From positions 3,534,001-3,598,000 of the forward strand of contig NC_015564.1 in the NCBI RefSeq assembly GCF_000214175.1: 64,000 nucleotides of DNA, read 5' to 3'. Source of the stretch: Hoyosella subflava DQS3-9A1 (GTDB lineage: Bacteria; Actinomycetota; Actinomycetes; Mycobacteriales; Mycobacteriaceae). Below, in pieces: positions 7,884-19,157 of the stretch. The notes beneath the pieces are model-generated. The model searched no databases. It saw only the letters and a list, made by a program, of their open reading frames with translations, and was not told the origin of the DNA. Within the stretch, counting starts at the first letter, position 1. Every line of letters starts with the position of its first letter. The position numbers and the translations under genes are program-made.

Positions 7884-7944
7884 ACTCGAACCCACACTGT
7901 GACGGTTTTAAGCCGTCTGCCTCTGCCGATTGGGCTACGGGGGC
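7871..7944 (-). tRNA. tRNA-Leu (anticodon UAA)
   Basis: A 74-nt cloverleaf reads on the minus strand. The acceptor is GCCCCCG/CGGGGGC with discriminator A, the anticodon stem is GACGG/CCGTC with loop CTTAAAA (anticodon TAA, reading TTA), the T stem is GTGGG/CCCAC with loop TTCGAGT, and the D stem is short. CCA is not encoded. The variable region is only five bases, unlike the long arm normal for leucine tRNAs. It begins 5 bp after the ppx stop on the same strand, so it may be processed from the eno-ppx transcript. It is the insertion target of the island on its 3' side. Confidence 0.88.
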
Positions 7945-7949
7945 GTGTT

Positions 7950-8909
7950 TCAGTCTTTTGCCAGCGCGTACGCGATCCCGTCGAGGATGTCATGTTCGCT
8001 GACGACTAGCTCATCAATGTCGGTGACAGCTGACAATTCCTCGGCGAGCACGCGTGTAATGATCGCACCTCCCCCAATGACGTCTGCACGGCCGGGGTGC
8101 ATCGGGCCGAGAGACATGCGGCGCGCACGAGTCATGTGGACGAGGTCGTCACACACTTCGAACAGGCGCGGGAACGGGACCCGGGACAAATGGATCTTCT
8201 CCGAGTCGTACGCAGACATGTCGTGCGCAAGTGCAGAGAGTGTGGTCATCGTGCCGGCCACGCCTACCCACGTGTGCGCAGGCGCGAGAGGGACAGCGCT
8301 GAATGCGTCACGGAGAATGCTGCGCGCGATGTGCGTGGCTTCCTGGACTTCATCATCAGTCGGCGGATCGTGGTGCAGGCACCGTTCTGTCAGTCGAACG
8401 CAGCCGACGTTCACAGACCGTGCCGCGACCACGCTGTCCGAACCGTAAACGACTTCAGTGGAGCCACCACCGAGGTCAACCACAACAAACGGCCCCTCGG
8501 CAGGGTCGAGGTCAGCTACTGCGCCGATGAACGACAGTTCAGCTTCCTCGTCACCGGAAATCACTTCTGCCTCTGAGCCCGCGACGACAGGGTCAAGAAT
8601 TTCCCGCGTCATCGCGAAGAATGTGTCTCGATTGCTGGCGTCGCGAGTCGCCGAGGTGGCAACCATGCGAAGCCGCGTCGCGCCAGACTCAGCGATAAGA
8701 CGCGCGTAGTCCTGCAATCCACGCCGGGTCCGTGCGAGCGCATCGACATGGAACTCACCCGTCGCGTCTACACCCTGGCCAAGGCGAACGACCACCATTC
8801 GGCGATCGACGTCGGTGAGTTTCTGCGCCCCGTCGGGGCCCTCGTCGACGTCGGCGATGAGGAGGCGCAACGAGTTGGTGCCACAATCGATTGCGGCGAC
8901 ACGTGTCAT
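7950..8909 (-). CDS. ppx: Exopolyphosphatase / Ppx-GppA phosphatase
   Basis: This 319-residue protein of the Ppx/GppA family hydrolyses polyphosphate or pppGpp and links phosphate storage to the stringent response. The actin-fold phosphate-1 motif AAIDCGTNSLRLLIADV is at residues 5-21 and the phosphate-2 motif VVDLGGGSTEVVYG is near 147-160. VGVAGTMTTLSAL follows further on. The short length (no C-terminal HD domain) is that of the mycobacterial Rv1026 type. Its ATG overlaps the DUF501 stop by 4 bp (ATGA), so it is translationally coupled as the last protein gene of the eno-ftsB-DUF501-ppx operon. Confidence 0.93.
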   Translation of the reverse strand: MTRVAAIDCGTNSLRLLIADVDEGPDGAQKLTDVDRRMVVVRLGQGVDATGEFHVDALARTRRGLQDYARLIAESGATRLRMVATSATRDASNRDTFFAMTREILDPVVAGSEAEVISGDEEAELSFIGAVADLDPAEGPFVVVDLGGGSTEVVYGSDSVVAARSVNVGCVRLTERCLHHDPPTDDEVQEATHIARSILRDAFSAVPLAPAHTWVGVAGTMTTLSALAHDMSAYDSEKIHLSRVPFPRLFEVCDDLVHMTRARRMSLGPMHPGRADVIGGGAIITRVLAEELSAVTDIDELVVSEHDILDGIAYALAKD

Positions 8910-9445
8910 TGCTCGCTATCCTCCATGCTCGTCGTGAGGCCTGGCCAATCGGCCGGGAGTATTGCGCCGACCAGCTTTCTGTCATCCTGGGCGATCATAA
9001 CGATGGCTTGATCCCCGACGGGATTGACGCCGGGTCCGCGGGCAAGCGAGTGGGCGATCAGGACATGCAGACACTTGACTCGGTCCGGCATACCGCCACC
9101 CGAGAATTCGGTGCCCAGAGACTCGATAGAGTCACGCTCACGCAGGTAGTCCTCGTGCGCGGACTCGTAGCCCGCAGCGAGCTCCGGGTCAGCACTGAGA
9201 CTCTCCGTCATGTCTTTCATGACTCCCGCTGACTCCAGCCTGCTCGCGGCGGCCGTCAGCACCGGATGCGTCAAGTAGTACAGGGTGGGGAATGGGGTTC
9301 CGTCCGGAAGCCGCGGCGCGGTCTTCACAACGCCTGGTTCCCCGTTAGGACACCTGTATGCGATCGCGAGAACTCCGCGCGGAGTGCGGCCAAGTTGTTC
9401 CCCCACCGCGGCGAGGTCGTCCGCGGATACATCGTGCTGAACCAC
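8906..9445 (-). CDS. DUF501 family protein
   Basis: This 179-residue conserved actinobacterial protein (orthologue position of Rv1025) belongs to the DUF501 family. Typical segments are LGRTPRGVLAIAYRCPNGEPGVVKTAPRL (split here as LGRTPRGVLAIAYRCPNG and PGVVKTAPRL), PFPTLYYLTHP and PDRVKCLHVLIAHSLARGPGVNP near the C-terminus, where Cys and His residues are conserved. The biochemical role is unknown; the position between ftsB and ppx is constant in related genomes. The GTG start shares one base with the ftsB stop (TAGTG). Confidence 0.9.
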   Translation of the reverse strand: MVQHDVSADDLAAVGEQLGRTPRGVLAIAYRCPNGEPGVVKTAPRLPDGTPFPTLYYLTHPVLTAAASRLESAGVMKDMTESLSADPELAAGYESAHEDYLRERDSIESLGTEFSGGGMPDRVKCLHVLIAHSLARGPGVNPVGDQAIVMIAQDDRKLVGAILPADWPGLTTSMEDSEQ

Positions 9446-10118
9446 TACGGTCCGGCCTCCGGTTCAATTGGGGCGATCGGGAGGTTCATTTCGCGCTGCG
9501 GTCCCTGATCGCGTGGTACCGCCAATTCACCCCACAGCTGCGTGTACCAGGGGTCGGCGCTGCCAGGACGGACCACTTCATCCTCCTGCGCGGTACGCGG
9601 ATCATCCTCAAATTGGACCTTGTACGCGGTCTCACCGGGGAAGACGAGGCCAAGACGCTCACGCGCTTCAGCCCGAATATAGGCAGGGTCGGCCTGAAGT
9701 TCCTTCTGCTGTTTGAGCTCCTCCACCTCTGCGTACACAACCTGATACTCAGCGGAGATGCGTCGTGCCTCCCCGAGTTGAGCGAAGTAGGTGCGCAGCG
9801 GCATCACCAGAGTCAGCACGAGGGCACCGGCCACGAGAACCAGAATGAACGTCCGCCGCGTCGACCAGCCCATATCGGCGGCGCCACCGGAGGGCCGAAC
9901 AAGCTTCGAACCCGCTGGCGACCGCATCGCTTTCGTCCCGACCGCCTTGATCCGAGCGGCGCCTTTCACCTGAGTGGAATCGGACTTGAAGGACCGTGAC
10001 CGCGAAGGCTGCGCAGCAGCACGAGCCGACCGGGAATCCCGTGCATCAGACGATTGCCGGGGTTCCCTGCCAGCTGGGCTACCTTTGGGGCGCCTGCCTC
10101 GCGGCCACGAGTCAGCCA

Positions 10119-10119
<1 letters not shown>
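9445..10119 (-). CDS. ftsB: Septum formation initiator FtsB/DivIC-like protein
   Basis: This 224-residue bitopic membrane protein has a long basic, low-complexity cytoplasmic N-terminus (about 1-88). One membrane helix (TFILVLVAGALVLTLVMPL, about 90-108) precedes a periplasmic coiled coil (about 110-140, RRISAEYQVVYAEVEELKQQ). The DivIC motif ADPAYIRAEARERLGLVFPGE then follows as two parts, ADPAYIRAEARERLG and LVFPGE. FtsB links FtsQ and FtsL in the divisome. The start codon overlaps the eno stop by one base (TGATG), giving tight coupling to enolase as in mycobacteria. Confidence 0.92.
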
Positions 10120-11417
<1,298 letters not shown>

Positions 11418-11526
11418 TTACTCCTTCGGCAAATGGCAAATACGTGCGGAGCTGTGTTCTCCGCAGTGGACAATCTTGCCAGGTTCGAGGGTAACCGGAC
11501 CAGAGGCCTCTACGATTCAGGCACGC

Positions 11527-12957
11527 TCACGCGCCGCCCTTGGGTTCGCCATTGATTCCCAGCTTCGCGAGGAATGCCCAGATCTCGGCCGCCAGTTTCG
11601 CTAATACGTCCGGAACCATATGGCCAGGAGCACGTTCCGACGCTGGCACTCGCTGATCATCGAGTTCGTCATCGTACTCGAACCCCTCGCCATATTGCTC
11701 AGCAAACTCTTTCAGAAGTTCGAGGTCTTCGTCGTCGATCTCGCCCTCTGGAATGTCACGCAGTGCTGCCTCGCCCCGCGCGTCATGATGCTCAGGTGCG
11801 TGCTCGGCGTGCTCGGCGTGCTCGGCTTCGGGAAGTTCCGGCTCATGATGCTCGGCGTGCTCGGCTTCGGGATGTTCCGGCTCGTGATGCTCGGCCCCGG
11901 GATACTCCGGCTCGTGGACTTCTGGCTCGTGCATTTCGGCTTCGAGCGGTTCTCCCTCGTGCAGCTCCGAGTGGGCGAGTTCATGCCCATCGCGGTGCTC
12001 TTCCGGCGGCAGTTCGCCCTGAGGTAGTTCCGGCGGCAGTTCGCCCTCAGGGGGTGGCGGCGGCAGTTCGCCCTCAGAAGCTGGGGGCAGTTCCCCCTCT
12101 GGGAGGGCCTCTGGGAGCGGTTCAGGCTCGGGAGGCGGCTCCAGGGCTGGCTCCGGGGCAGGGGCCGGTTCTGGCACGTGCACGTCTGCCGAGTAACGCC
12201 AGGCTGCGTCACGCACGTCCAGCAGATAGTCCTCTGACTGGTTGTAGGCGAGGATCGCCTTGCGCCAACCTTCGGGGCTTTCGAGGTTGCCGCCTGCCGC
12301 GCACAGGTAGCGCGCAGCGGACATCACAGCGTCGTCGATGTTGTCGGGGTCGGCGTGTCCATTGCCGTTTCCGTCAGTACCGAAGAGCCGCCAGGTTTCG
12401 GGGATGAACTGCATGGGACCCATCGCCCGGTCGTGATCGGGGTCGCCGTCCATTTCACCGTTGTCCGTGTCCGGGATGTCGGCAAGCCCAGGGCGACCAT
12501 CGAGCTTTACACCGCGGATCGGCGGCTCAACGCGTCCGTCGTCTAGGATCGTCGCGCCTTCATAGGTGCCGTGCCAGCTTTCGATGCCGCCGATACCCGC
12601 GAGGGTGGTCCAGCGGAGACCACATCCAGGCTGAGTTTCCTGCATGACGAGAGCCGCATGACCGTAGGCCTGCATTGCGGGACGGGGAATGCCGAGGGCA
12701 TCAGAGTGCGCCTGAGCCCAGTCGGCTAGTAGATCGGAGGTGCGCCCTGGGGCGTGGTAGTCGATCATCGGTACGCCGGTGCCCGGCGCTGGTGGCATTG
12801 CTTCGAGAACTGCTTCAGCGATGTCAGTGAGAGTCTCTGCTGATGCAGCTGCTGCACCCGCGAGGGGCAGCGATGCGGCTGCCATGGATGCGGCGACGGC
12901 TGTTGCTAGCCGTCGCGATGTGTGCGGACGAGCGCTGCGTCGAGATGGAGAAGTCAC
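11527..12957 (-). CDS. Secreted lytic transglycosylase with His/Glu-rich repeat tail
   Basis: This 476-residue protein occupies the position of mycobacterial lpqU. A signal peptide spans about residues 1-40 (no lipobox Cys, so secreted rather than lipoprotein). An MltB-type SLT domain follows at about 85-265, with likely catalytic Glu126 in GIGGIESWHG, then AMGPMQFIPETW and ARYLCAAGGNL. Such enzymes cleave peptidoglycan to 1,6-anhydro-muropeptides. After the domain comes a Pro/Glu tract with repeated EGELPP units (about 265-320) and then a His/Glu tract with repeated HEPE and AEH units (about 325-400), unlike LpqU. The gene starts with GTG. Confidence 0.88.
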   Translation of the reverse strand: MTSPSRRSARPHTSRRLATAVAASMAAASLPLAGAAAASAETLTDIAEAVLEAMPPAPGTGVPMIDYHAPGRTSDLLADWAQAHSDALGIPRPAMQAYGHAALVMQETQPGCGLRWTTLAGIGGIESWHGTYEGATILDDGRVEPPIRGVKLDGRPGLADIPDTDNGEMDGDPDHDRAMGPMQFIPETWRLFGTDGNGNGHADPDNIDDAVMSAARYLCAAGGNLESPEGWRKAILAYNQSEDYLLDVRDAAWRYSADVHVPEPAPAPEPALEPPPEPEPLPEALPEGELPPASEGELPPPPPEGELPPELPQGELPPEEHRDGHELAHSELHEGEPLEAEMHEPEVHEPEYPGAEHHEPEHPEAEHAEHHEPELPEAEHAEHAEHAPEHHDARGEAALRDIPEGEIDDEDLELLKEFAEQYGEGFEYDDELDDQRVPASERAPGHMVPDVLAKLAAEIWAFLAKLGINGEPKGGA

Positions 12958-13059
12958 GCGGCCATCATTGCCATGGGGAACGTTGCGGTGCAGCCGCTTT
13001 CACCAACCCTCAAGCAGACTGTGCCGTGTCCGTGACCCCTTCGTACGCCCCCGGTGACC

Positions 13060-13956
13060 TCATGTAGCACTATTGGAGCGTCCGGGCAAGGTTCCTTCCC
13101 AGGCTGCACGCCATTTTTCTGGCTCAGCAACGCTACGTCCGATTTTCTTCTCGGTTGCGACGATTGTCTCGATGAGGTCAAGGACGGCCTCACGCAGCGT
13201 AAGTTCGCTATTGCCCTGTGGCTGAAGCGAGACCTGTACCAGCGCTTCTGGGATCAAATCGGACGGAATTCCGGCTTCCGCGGCACGGCCGAGAACCTTC
13301 TCGGCGAGCGCGAGTGCGGGTTGCGCCAGTGGAATGCCTTCGGTGAGCGACTGCTTGGGTTTCTCGGCGGCCTTGCGCTCCTGCCAGCGCTGGTTTTGCT
13401 CTTCTGCGTTCATCGGCGCGTCGTCCGTGCCGAAGTGGGGCGGATTGCGATGCAGCAGTTTCGCGGTGAGGGCCGCTGCGACATCGTCGAGAGTGAACGG
13501 GTCAGCAGGGTCGTCCTCTGCGATGCGTGCATGGAAGAGAACTTGCAGCAACATGTCGCCGAGTTCTTTGCGGAGCTCGTCACGGTCCCCAGCCCGGACC
13601 GCGTCGAGCAGTTCGTATGTCTCCTCAAGCAGATAGCGTTGCAGCGACTCGTGAGTTTGTTCTCGTTCCCATGGTCCCCGAGTACGGAGATCGTCCATCA
13701 GATCCACTGATTCCAGCAGTCTGAAGCCCAGAAAGCCGTCAGCAGCGATGAGCGTTTCTCCCGCCACGAGCCTGGCGCTCACCTGTGGATGTGTGTCGCT
13801 CACCGCGACGAGCGTGTCGGCAGCGGAGACGACGTCAAGGAAATCGCGTATCGAAGCCGGAACATCGGGAGTAGCTTCCACGGGGCCCGCAAGGTGCTGA
13901 ACAGCTCGGAGCGGGACGACCTCGGGACGCCGTGGGTCAAGTAAGACGACGGTCAT
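13060..13956 (-). CDS. mazG: Nucleoside triphosphate pyrophosphohydrolase MazG
   Basis: This 298-residue MazG-type all-alpha NTP pyrophosphatase removes aberrant or oxidised dNTPs. The catalytic EExxE...ExxD pattern is seen in LLEETYELLDAVRAGD followed by RKELGDMLLQVLFHA. The N-terminal 80 or so residues form a family-specific extension as in mycobacterial MazG. ATG 13956 has GAGGTG upstream, overlapping the end of mfd, and the two genes are six bases apart, so mfd-mazG is an operon combining transcription-coupled repair with nucleotide-pool cleaning. Confidence 0.94.
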   Translation of the reverse strand: MTVVLLDPRRPEVVPLRAVQHLAGPVEATPDVPASIRDFLDVVSAADTLVAVSDTHPQVSARLVAGETLIAADGFLGFRLLESVDLMDDLRTRGPWEREQTHESLQRYLLEETYELLDAVRAGDRDELRKELGDMLLQVLFHARIAEDDPADPFTLDDVAAALTAKLLHRNPPHFGTDDAPMNAEEQNQRWQERKAAEKPKQSLTEGIPLAQPALALAEKVLGRAAEAGIPSDLIPEALVQVSLQPQGNSELTLREAVLDLIETIVATEKKIGRSVAEPEKWRAAWEGTLPGRSNSAT

Positions 13957-13962
13957 GGGCGG

Positions 13963-16900
13963 TCACCTCACGATCACCTGCGTCTCGCCTTTTGGAAGCC
14001 CATCCAGCGAGGTCAGGAAGTCCGCTACAAACTGGACGACGTCGTTGTCACGCACCCGGGGGTCAGCTGGAGTTCCCCTGCCGCTGCGAGGCAGCGGAAG
14101 CTGTATTTGCGACGTCGTGGGGCGGTACTGGGCCGATGGGTACAGTCTTTTGAGCCTGACCTGTTTCGAATCCGGAAGCGTCATCGGCGTCAGTCTCAGT
14201 TGTGTGCCCACCACCGCGACATCCGTGAGTCCGCGTTCGCGGCACATCAGGCGCAACCTGGCCACGGACAGCAGTCGTTTGACCTCTTCTGGCAGCGGGC
14301 CATACCTGTCGAGTAATTCTTCTGTGGCGGCATCGAGTTCGTCGTCGCCCTGCGCGGCTGCGATCTTGCGATAAGCCTCGAGCCGAAGGCGATCACTGGA
14401 GACGTAATCGGGCGGTATGTGAGCATCGACTGGAAGGTCGATCTTGACTTCTTTCTTCTCCTCGGGTGCCTCAACCGGTCTGCCATCGGCCACTGCCTTG
14501 AATGCTTCGACAGCCTCGCCCACGAGTCGAATGTAGAGATCGAACCCGACCCCCGCGACGTGGCCGGACTGCTCGGCTCCGAGAACGTTTCCTGCACCAC
14601 GGATCTCGAGGTCCTTCATCGCTACCGCCATCCCCGCACCAAGATCGGAGTTCTGCGAGATCGTCGCTAGCCTGTCGTACGCCGTCTCGGTCAGGACCCG
14701 GTTCGAGGGATACAAGAAGTAGGCATAGCCGCGTTCCCTGCCGCGACCCACGCGGCCGCGCAACTGATGCAGTTGCGAGAGACCGAGCGTGTCCGCGCGC
14801 TCCACGATCAGCGTGTTCGCGTTTGAGATATCGAGCCCAGTCTCCACAATTGTGGTGCACACCAGCACGTCGAATTCGCGGTTCCAGAAGCCCTGAACAG
14901 TTGTCTCGAGCGCTTCTTCGTTCATCTGACCGTGAGCGACGACGACACGAGCCTCCGGCACGAGATCGCGAATGTGTTTGGCTGCCTTCTCGATCGAGCT
15001 GACGCGGTTGTGAACGTAGAACACCTGGCCGTCGCGAAGGAGTTCCCGCCGGATTGCTGCACCAACCTGTTTGTCTTCGTACGCCCCGACGTATGTGAGG
15101 ACGGGCAGCCGCTCCTCAGGAGGTGTCAGGATCGTCGACATTTCCCTGATTCCTGCCAGGGACATTTCCAGCGTTCGCGGTATGGGGGTCGCGGACATCG
15201 TCAGCATGTCGACGTGCGAACGAAGCGCTTTGATGTGCTCCTTATGTTCGACACCGAACCGTTGCTCCTCATCGACAATCACCAGTCCGAGGTCTTTCCA
15301 GCGCACACCTGTCTGGAGCAGCCTGTGAGTGCCAATGACGACGTCTACCGTCCCATCCGCAAGCCCAGCGATGACCGCACGTGAGTCCGTGGGACCGGTG
15401 AAGCGCGACAACTGTTTGATCTTTACAGGGAATCCCGCCATCCGCTGCGTGAACGTCTCTGTGTGCTGCTGCGCGAGCAACGTCGTCGGCACCAGAACTG
15501 CAACTTGCTTGTTGTCCTGAACGGCTTTGAAGGCCGCCCGTACGGCTATCTCGGTCTTACCGAAGCCGACGTCGCCGCAGACAACCCTGTCCATTGGGAC
15601 GCCACGTTCCATATCGCCCTTGACTTCTGAAATCGCGGTGAGCTGATCGTCCGTCTCCACGAAGGCGAAAGCATCTTCGAGCTCGCTTTGCCACGGCGAA
15701 TCTGGGCCGAATGCATGGCCCGGAGACGCCTGCCGCTTCGCATACAACTGCACAAGCTCTGCCGCGATCTCACGAACCGCTTTGCGTGCCTTACGTTTAG
15801 TGTTCTGCCAGTCGGAGCCGCCCATTTTCGACAGACCTGGCGCTTCACCGCCGACATAGCGCGACAACTGGTCCAGAGACTCCATCGGAACGAACAGCCT
15901 GTCCCCCGGGTGCCCGCGCTTGCTCGCCGCGTATTCGATGACGAGGTACTCGCGCCGCGCGCCACTGACTGTCCGTTCCGCCATCTCCACGAACCGTCCG
16001 ATGCCGTGCTGATCGTGCACAACAAGGTCACCCGCCTGCAAGGCAAGCGGATCAACCTGGTTGCGCCGCTTCGATGCAAGCTTGCGCGTGGGCGTCGTGG
16101 TCGCCCGGTTTCCCGTCAGATCCGATTCGGTGAGCACGATGAGCTGAGCGTCCTCGAACACCACACCGCTGCTGAGCGTTGCGCACAGCAGGTTCACCAC
16201 GCCTTCGGACAGGGGCTTGCCCGGCTCGAGAAGAGCTGCGGGCACTTCCGCGTCAAGTAGCCGCTCCTTATACCGCTGCGCGGTACCAGCACCGGGGACG
16301 ACGATCGCGGCACGGCCGCCCTGCGAGATATGCGCGCGGAGCATGGCGAAAGTGGTCGCGATCTCCTGCTCACTTCCCCGCATCGCTGGCGCAGCCTGGA
16401 CCGGCAAGACCAGTTCGTCGTCGCTTCCGCTCGCGAGCTGCGTGAGATCCCACCAGCCTCGTCCAACAGCTACAGCCCTTTCACGTACAAAGGGCAGCGG
16501 TTTGAAGGCTGATGCCGAAAGGTCGAGCGTGCGTGAGTCGATGGGGACACCCCCGCCGAAGGAAGCGGCAGCCCAGGAAGCCTCGAGGAACTCTGTGCCG
16601 GAACTGCGGAGGTCGTCCGCCCTAGCGTTAGTTTTCTCCGGATCGCAGATTACGACGACGGTCCCCTGCGGAAGAAGCTCAGGCAGCAGCTCAAGCGGAC
16701 CTTCCGTCAAAGCAGGGATCAGCGCCTCCATGCCCTCAACTGGAATTCCCGAGGACAGCTTGTCGAACAGTTCCACCAACGAGTCGTTGCCCGCGTGGGC
16801 CGCGGCAAGTGCGGCGGCGCGTTCCCGCGCAGAGTCGGTCAGCAAGAGTTCCCGGCACGGCGGCGCGATGACAACCTCGACCGCACCCCCGGAAAGTGAC

Positions 16901-17568
16901 CGTTGGTCGGCAACGGAGAACTCGCGCAGTTCCGTGACCTCATCGCCCCAGAACTCGATGCGTATTGGGTGTTCAGCAGTGGGTGGGAAGATGTCCAGGA
17001 TCCCGCCCCGCACCGCGTACTCGCCGCGCTTAGCGACCATGTCAACGCGCTTGTAGGCGAACTCGGTGAGTTCAGCGAGTAAATCGTCGAAGCCGCGCTC
17101 CTCGCCGATTCTCAGCACAATCGGTGCGCGCTCACCGAGCCCGCGTGACATCGGCTGAATAACCGCACGCACCGGCGCGACGATCACCTTGAGCGGCGCC
17201 CCGAACGTGGCATCGTCCGGACGAGCAAGCCGCCGCAGCACCTGAAGCCGCTGACCGACGGTATCCGCTCCGGGGGACAGCCGCTCGTGCGGCAGCGTCT
17301 CCCATGAGGGAAACAATGCGACAGTGTCACCGAGGACGCCTTGAAGCTCACTCGTCAGATCTTCAGCCTCGCGGCGATTGGCCGTGACAAGCAGCACCGG
17401 GGCGACGCTGGCCAGCGCGGCCGCGATGAAAGGACGCGCCCCCAGGGGTGCGACAAGCGTGCGCTCGGTTCGGCCGACTGCGTCACGCACCTGCTGCAAT
17501 GCCGCATCGCCGAGCGCGAAATCGAAGAGCGCCGAGGACGCACCTTGCCGTGACTGCTGAGCGGACAC
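13963..17568 (-). CDS. mfd: Transcription-repair coupling factor Mfd
   Basis: This 1201-residue protein is full length for Mfd, which displaces RNA polymerase stalled at lesions and recruits UvrA. The N-terminal UvrB-like modules are followed by the RNA-polymerase interaction domain ([17 protein letters not shown]). The RecG-like translocase has Walker A in [27 protein letters not shown] as the DExQ box, and [13 protein letters not shown]. Motifs V-VI are [19 protein letters not shown] and [18 protein letters not shown]-terminal TRCF domain completes it. The GTG start has GAGGAG about eight bases upstream. Confidence 0.97.
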   Translation of the reverse strand: MSAQQSRQGASSALFDFALGDAALQQVRDAVGRTERTLVAPLGARPFIAAALASVAPVLLVTANRREAEDLTSELQGVLGDTVALFPSWETLPHERLSPGADTVGQRLQVLRRLARPDDATFGAPLKVIVAPVRAVIQPMSRGLGERAPIVLRIGEERGFDDLLAELTEFAYKRVDMVAKRGEYAVRGGILDIFPPTAEHPIRIEFWGDEVTELREFSVADQRSLSGGAVEVVIAPPCRELLLTDSARERAAALAAAHAGNDSLVELFDKLSSGIPVEGMEALIPALTEGPLELLPELLPQGTVVVICDPEKTNARADDLRSSGTEFLEASWAAASFGGGVPIDSRTLDLSASAFKPLPFVRERAVAVGRGWWDLTQLASGSDDELVLPVQAAPAMRGSEQEIATTFAMLRAHISQGGRAAIVVPGAGTAQRYKERLLDAEVPAALLEPGKPLSEGVVNLLCATLSSGVVFEDAQLIVLTESDLTGNRATTTPTRKLASKRRNQVDPLALQAGDLVVHDQHGIGRFVEMAERTVSGARREYLVIEYAASKRGHPGDRLFVPMESLDQLSRYVGGEAPGLSKMGGSDWQNTKRKARKAVREIAAELVQLYAKRQASPGHAFGPDSPWQSELEDAFAFVETDDQLTAISEVKGDMERGVPMDRVVCGDVGFGKTEIAVRAAFKAVQDNKQVAVLVPTTLLAQQHTETFTQRMAGFPVKIKQLSRFTGPTDSRAVIAGLADGTVDVVIGTHRLLQTGVRWKDLGLVIVDEEQRFGVEHKEHIKALRSHVDMLTMSATPIPRTLEMSLAGIREMSTILTPPEERLPVLTYVGAYEDKQVGAAIRRELLRDGQVFYVHNRVSSIEKAAKHIRDLVPEARVVVAHGQMNEEALETTVQGFWNREFDVLVCTTIVETGLDISNANTLIVERADTLGLSQLHQLRGRVGRGRERGYAYFLYPSNRVLTETAYDRLATISQNSDLGAGMAVAMKDLEIRGAGNVLGAEQSGHVAGVGFDLYIRLVGEAVEAFKAVADGRPVEAPEEKKEVKIDLPVDAHIPPDYVSSDRLRLEAYRKIAAAQGDDELDAATEELLDRYGPLPEEVKRLLSVARLRLMCRERGLTDVAVVGTQLRLTPMTLPDSKQVRLKRLYPSAQYRPTTSQIQLPLPRSGRGTPADPRVRDNDVVQFVADFLTSLDGLPKGETQVIVR

Positions 17569-17707
17569 TCCCCGAGCTCCTCACGCGATAGATCAACGAA
17601 TCCCACCAGCCGGTCTGACTCACAATTGACCAGCGCGCACGATTCTATGACCGACCACCGACAATTCGCTCACCCACGAGGTCAGCGGCCTGCGAACTTG
17701 CGTCAGG

Positions 17708-18397
17708 TCATGCCTCAGCAGAATCAGAACCGTGCAAACGTGGCTCCGGCTCAAGGTTCATCAAACCGTTCCAGCACAGGTTCACCAAATGCGCGGCGAC
17801 GATCTCCTTCGGTGGGTTCCGCTCGTCGAGCCACCACTGAGCAGTGACCGACACCATGCCCACCAGCGCCTGCGCGTACAGCCCGGCCGACTCGGGCTGC
17901 AGCTCCCGCTTACCGAAGTCCGACGCCAGCAGATGCGTCACCTGACCGATCGCGTCATTCAGGAGACTCGAGTATGTGCCTGAACTTGCCCCCACTGGCG
18001 AGTCGCGAACAAGAATCCGGAAACCATCCGTGCACTCTTCGATGTAGGTCAAGAGCGCGAGTGCCACCTGCTCCACCCGCACCCGCGAACGATGCGAGGA
18101 CAACGAGGACGTGATCCGGTCGCGCAGATCGGACATCTCCCGGTCGACTACGACTGCATAGATTCCTTCTTTGCCGCCGAAATGCTCATAGACGACAGGC
18201 TTCGACACTTGCGCCCGCTGCGCGATCTCCTCCACCGAGGTCGCCTCGTATCCACGCTCAGCGAACAGAGACTTTGCCACCTCGATCAACTGGTTTCGCC
18301 GCTCGGCACCGGTCATGCGCGCACGCGGAACTCTTTCAGTCGCGCTGTCCCTGTCCGGGGCCGCGTCCGAAGAACCCGAGCTCCTCGCGCTAGTCAT
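17708..18397 (-). CDS. TetR-family transcriptional regulator
   Basis: This protein has 229 residues counted from ATG 18397 (MTSARSSGSSD). The frame is open upstream, but this start has GGAAGGGTGG ahead of it. The TetR HTH is at about residues 30-75 (RRNQLIEVAKSLFAERGYEA, then EEIAQRAQVSKPVVYEHFGG). The C-terminal ligand domain ends with AQWWLDERNPPKEIVAAHLVNLCW. It is the positional counterpart of Rv1019, upstream of mfd. Its ligand and targets are unknown. The 130 bp between it and tRNA-Gln should hold its promoter. Confidence 0.9.
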   Translation of the reverse strand: MTSARSSGSSDAAPDRDSATERVPRARMTGAERRNQLIEVAKSLFAERGYEATSVEEIAQRAQVSKPVVYEHFGGKEGIYAVVVDREMSDLRDRITSSLSSHRSRVRVEQVALALLTYIEECTDGFRILVRDSPVGASSGTYSSLLNDAIGQVTHLLASDFGKRELQPESAGLYAQALVGMVSVTAQWWLDERNPPKEIVAAHLVNLCWNGLMNLEPEPRLHGSDSAEA

Positions 18398-18527
18398 TTG
18401 TCGATTCCACCCTTCCACTGCGGATCGCCGCGTATACAAGTCGACCAAACGCCCATCTGTATGTAAGGATCATTGCGCACATCTGCTGCCGGTCCTGCAT
18501 CAGGGCCCGCGCCAGTGTGCCGCACAA

Positions 18528-18599
18528 TCCGCCGTGGTGTAATCGGCAGCACCGCTGATTTTGGTTCAGCTAGTTCAGGTTCGAGTCCTGGCGGCGGAG
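18528..18599 (+). tRNA. tRNA-Gln (anticodon UUG)
   Basis: A 72-nt cloverleaf reads on the plus strand. The acceptor is TCCGCCG/CGGCGGA with discriminator G, the anticodon arm is CTGA-TTTTGGT-TCAG (anticodon TTG), and the T arm is CAGGTTCGAGTCCTG. CCA is not encoded. It stands between TetR-mfd and the glmU side, as in mycobacteria. Accessory genes (hicB and an immunity-like gene) begin just downstream, but I found no second copy of its 3' end. Confidence 0.93.
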
Positions 18600-18748
18600 C
18601 AACATGCAGGTAGCGGCAGGTTTTAACCTTCCGATACACGCTCTGAGGGGTCGATCCGGGGCCATTTGGGGCCGCGCAGACAAGGTCGTCGATCGCGTCT
18701 CCTATGCGGCCGTCCCTATCCATGAATAATTACGGTTTGGTGCTGGCG

Positions 18749-19135
18749 CTAGTGGCTAATTAGTTGGTGTGCTCGCTGATAGGACACGCCTAGTACGATC
18801 CCGATATCACGTACCGGAACGTCTGCCTTGGATAGTTCGCTTGCAAGGTGGCGGGACAACTCTTGCGCCTCCGCTTCTAGTTGTGCGGCTTGCTCGCGGA
18901 CCTGCCGAATATGCATCGCTTCGCCGATGACGTCACGGAGTCCGTGAACCTCGACAGTCACCGTGACATCGACATCTGAGATGCGCGAGTCGTTCGCTAG
19001 CGCGATGAGTTCGCGTGCCATTTGCTCAACTTCGCTCAGACGGCGAGCCTGGGTGAGTTCATCTAGTTCCGGTACACGAACCATCCACCAGCGACCCTCA
19101 CGAGTCACTTTGACTTCGTATGCTCTCCTGCTCAT
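18749..19135 (-). CDS. hicB: HicB-like antitoxin with C-terminal helix-turn-helix
   Basis: This 128-residue protein has an N-terminal HicB partial RNase-H-like fold at about 5-60 (VKVTREGRWWMVRVPELDE, then LSEVEQMARELIAL). A helical connector follows (REQAAQLEAEAQELSRHLAS), and then a short C-terminal HTH (VRDIGIVLGVSYQRAHQLIS). HicB neutralises the HicA mRNA endoribonuclease and represses its own operon. GGGGAG lies upstream of the ATG. The cognate hicA immediately upstream is destroyed, so this copy is an orphan antitoxin or autoregulator. A role in controlling related HicA proteins elsewhere is possible. Confidence 0.75.
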   Translation of the reverse strand: MSRRAYEVKVTREGRWWMVRVPELDELTQARRLSEVEQMARELIALANDSRISDVDVTVTVEVHGLRDVIGEAMHIRQVREQAAQLEAEAQELSRHLASELSKADVPVRDIGIVLGVSYQRAHQLISH

Positions 19136-19157
19136 GTGCGCTTCTCCCCTTGGGTTG

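Noticed and set aside
11770-12165. Short tandem repeats that could suggest a CRISPR-like array
   Set aside because: The repeats are in frame with the transglycosylase and encode EGELPP and HEPE units, with no unique spacers.
16217-17056. 279-codon open frame on the plus strand
   Set aside because: Antisense to mfd, low-complexity Ser/Arg/Pro composition and no family similarity; a GC-skewed shadow frame.
18600-18723. Minus-strand reading resembling the tail of an integrase beside tRNA-Gln
   Set aside because: The similarity is only an impression of the segment before the tRNA; no catalytic motif and no repeated tRNA end were found.
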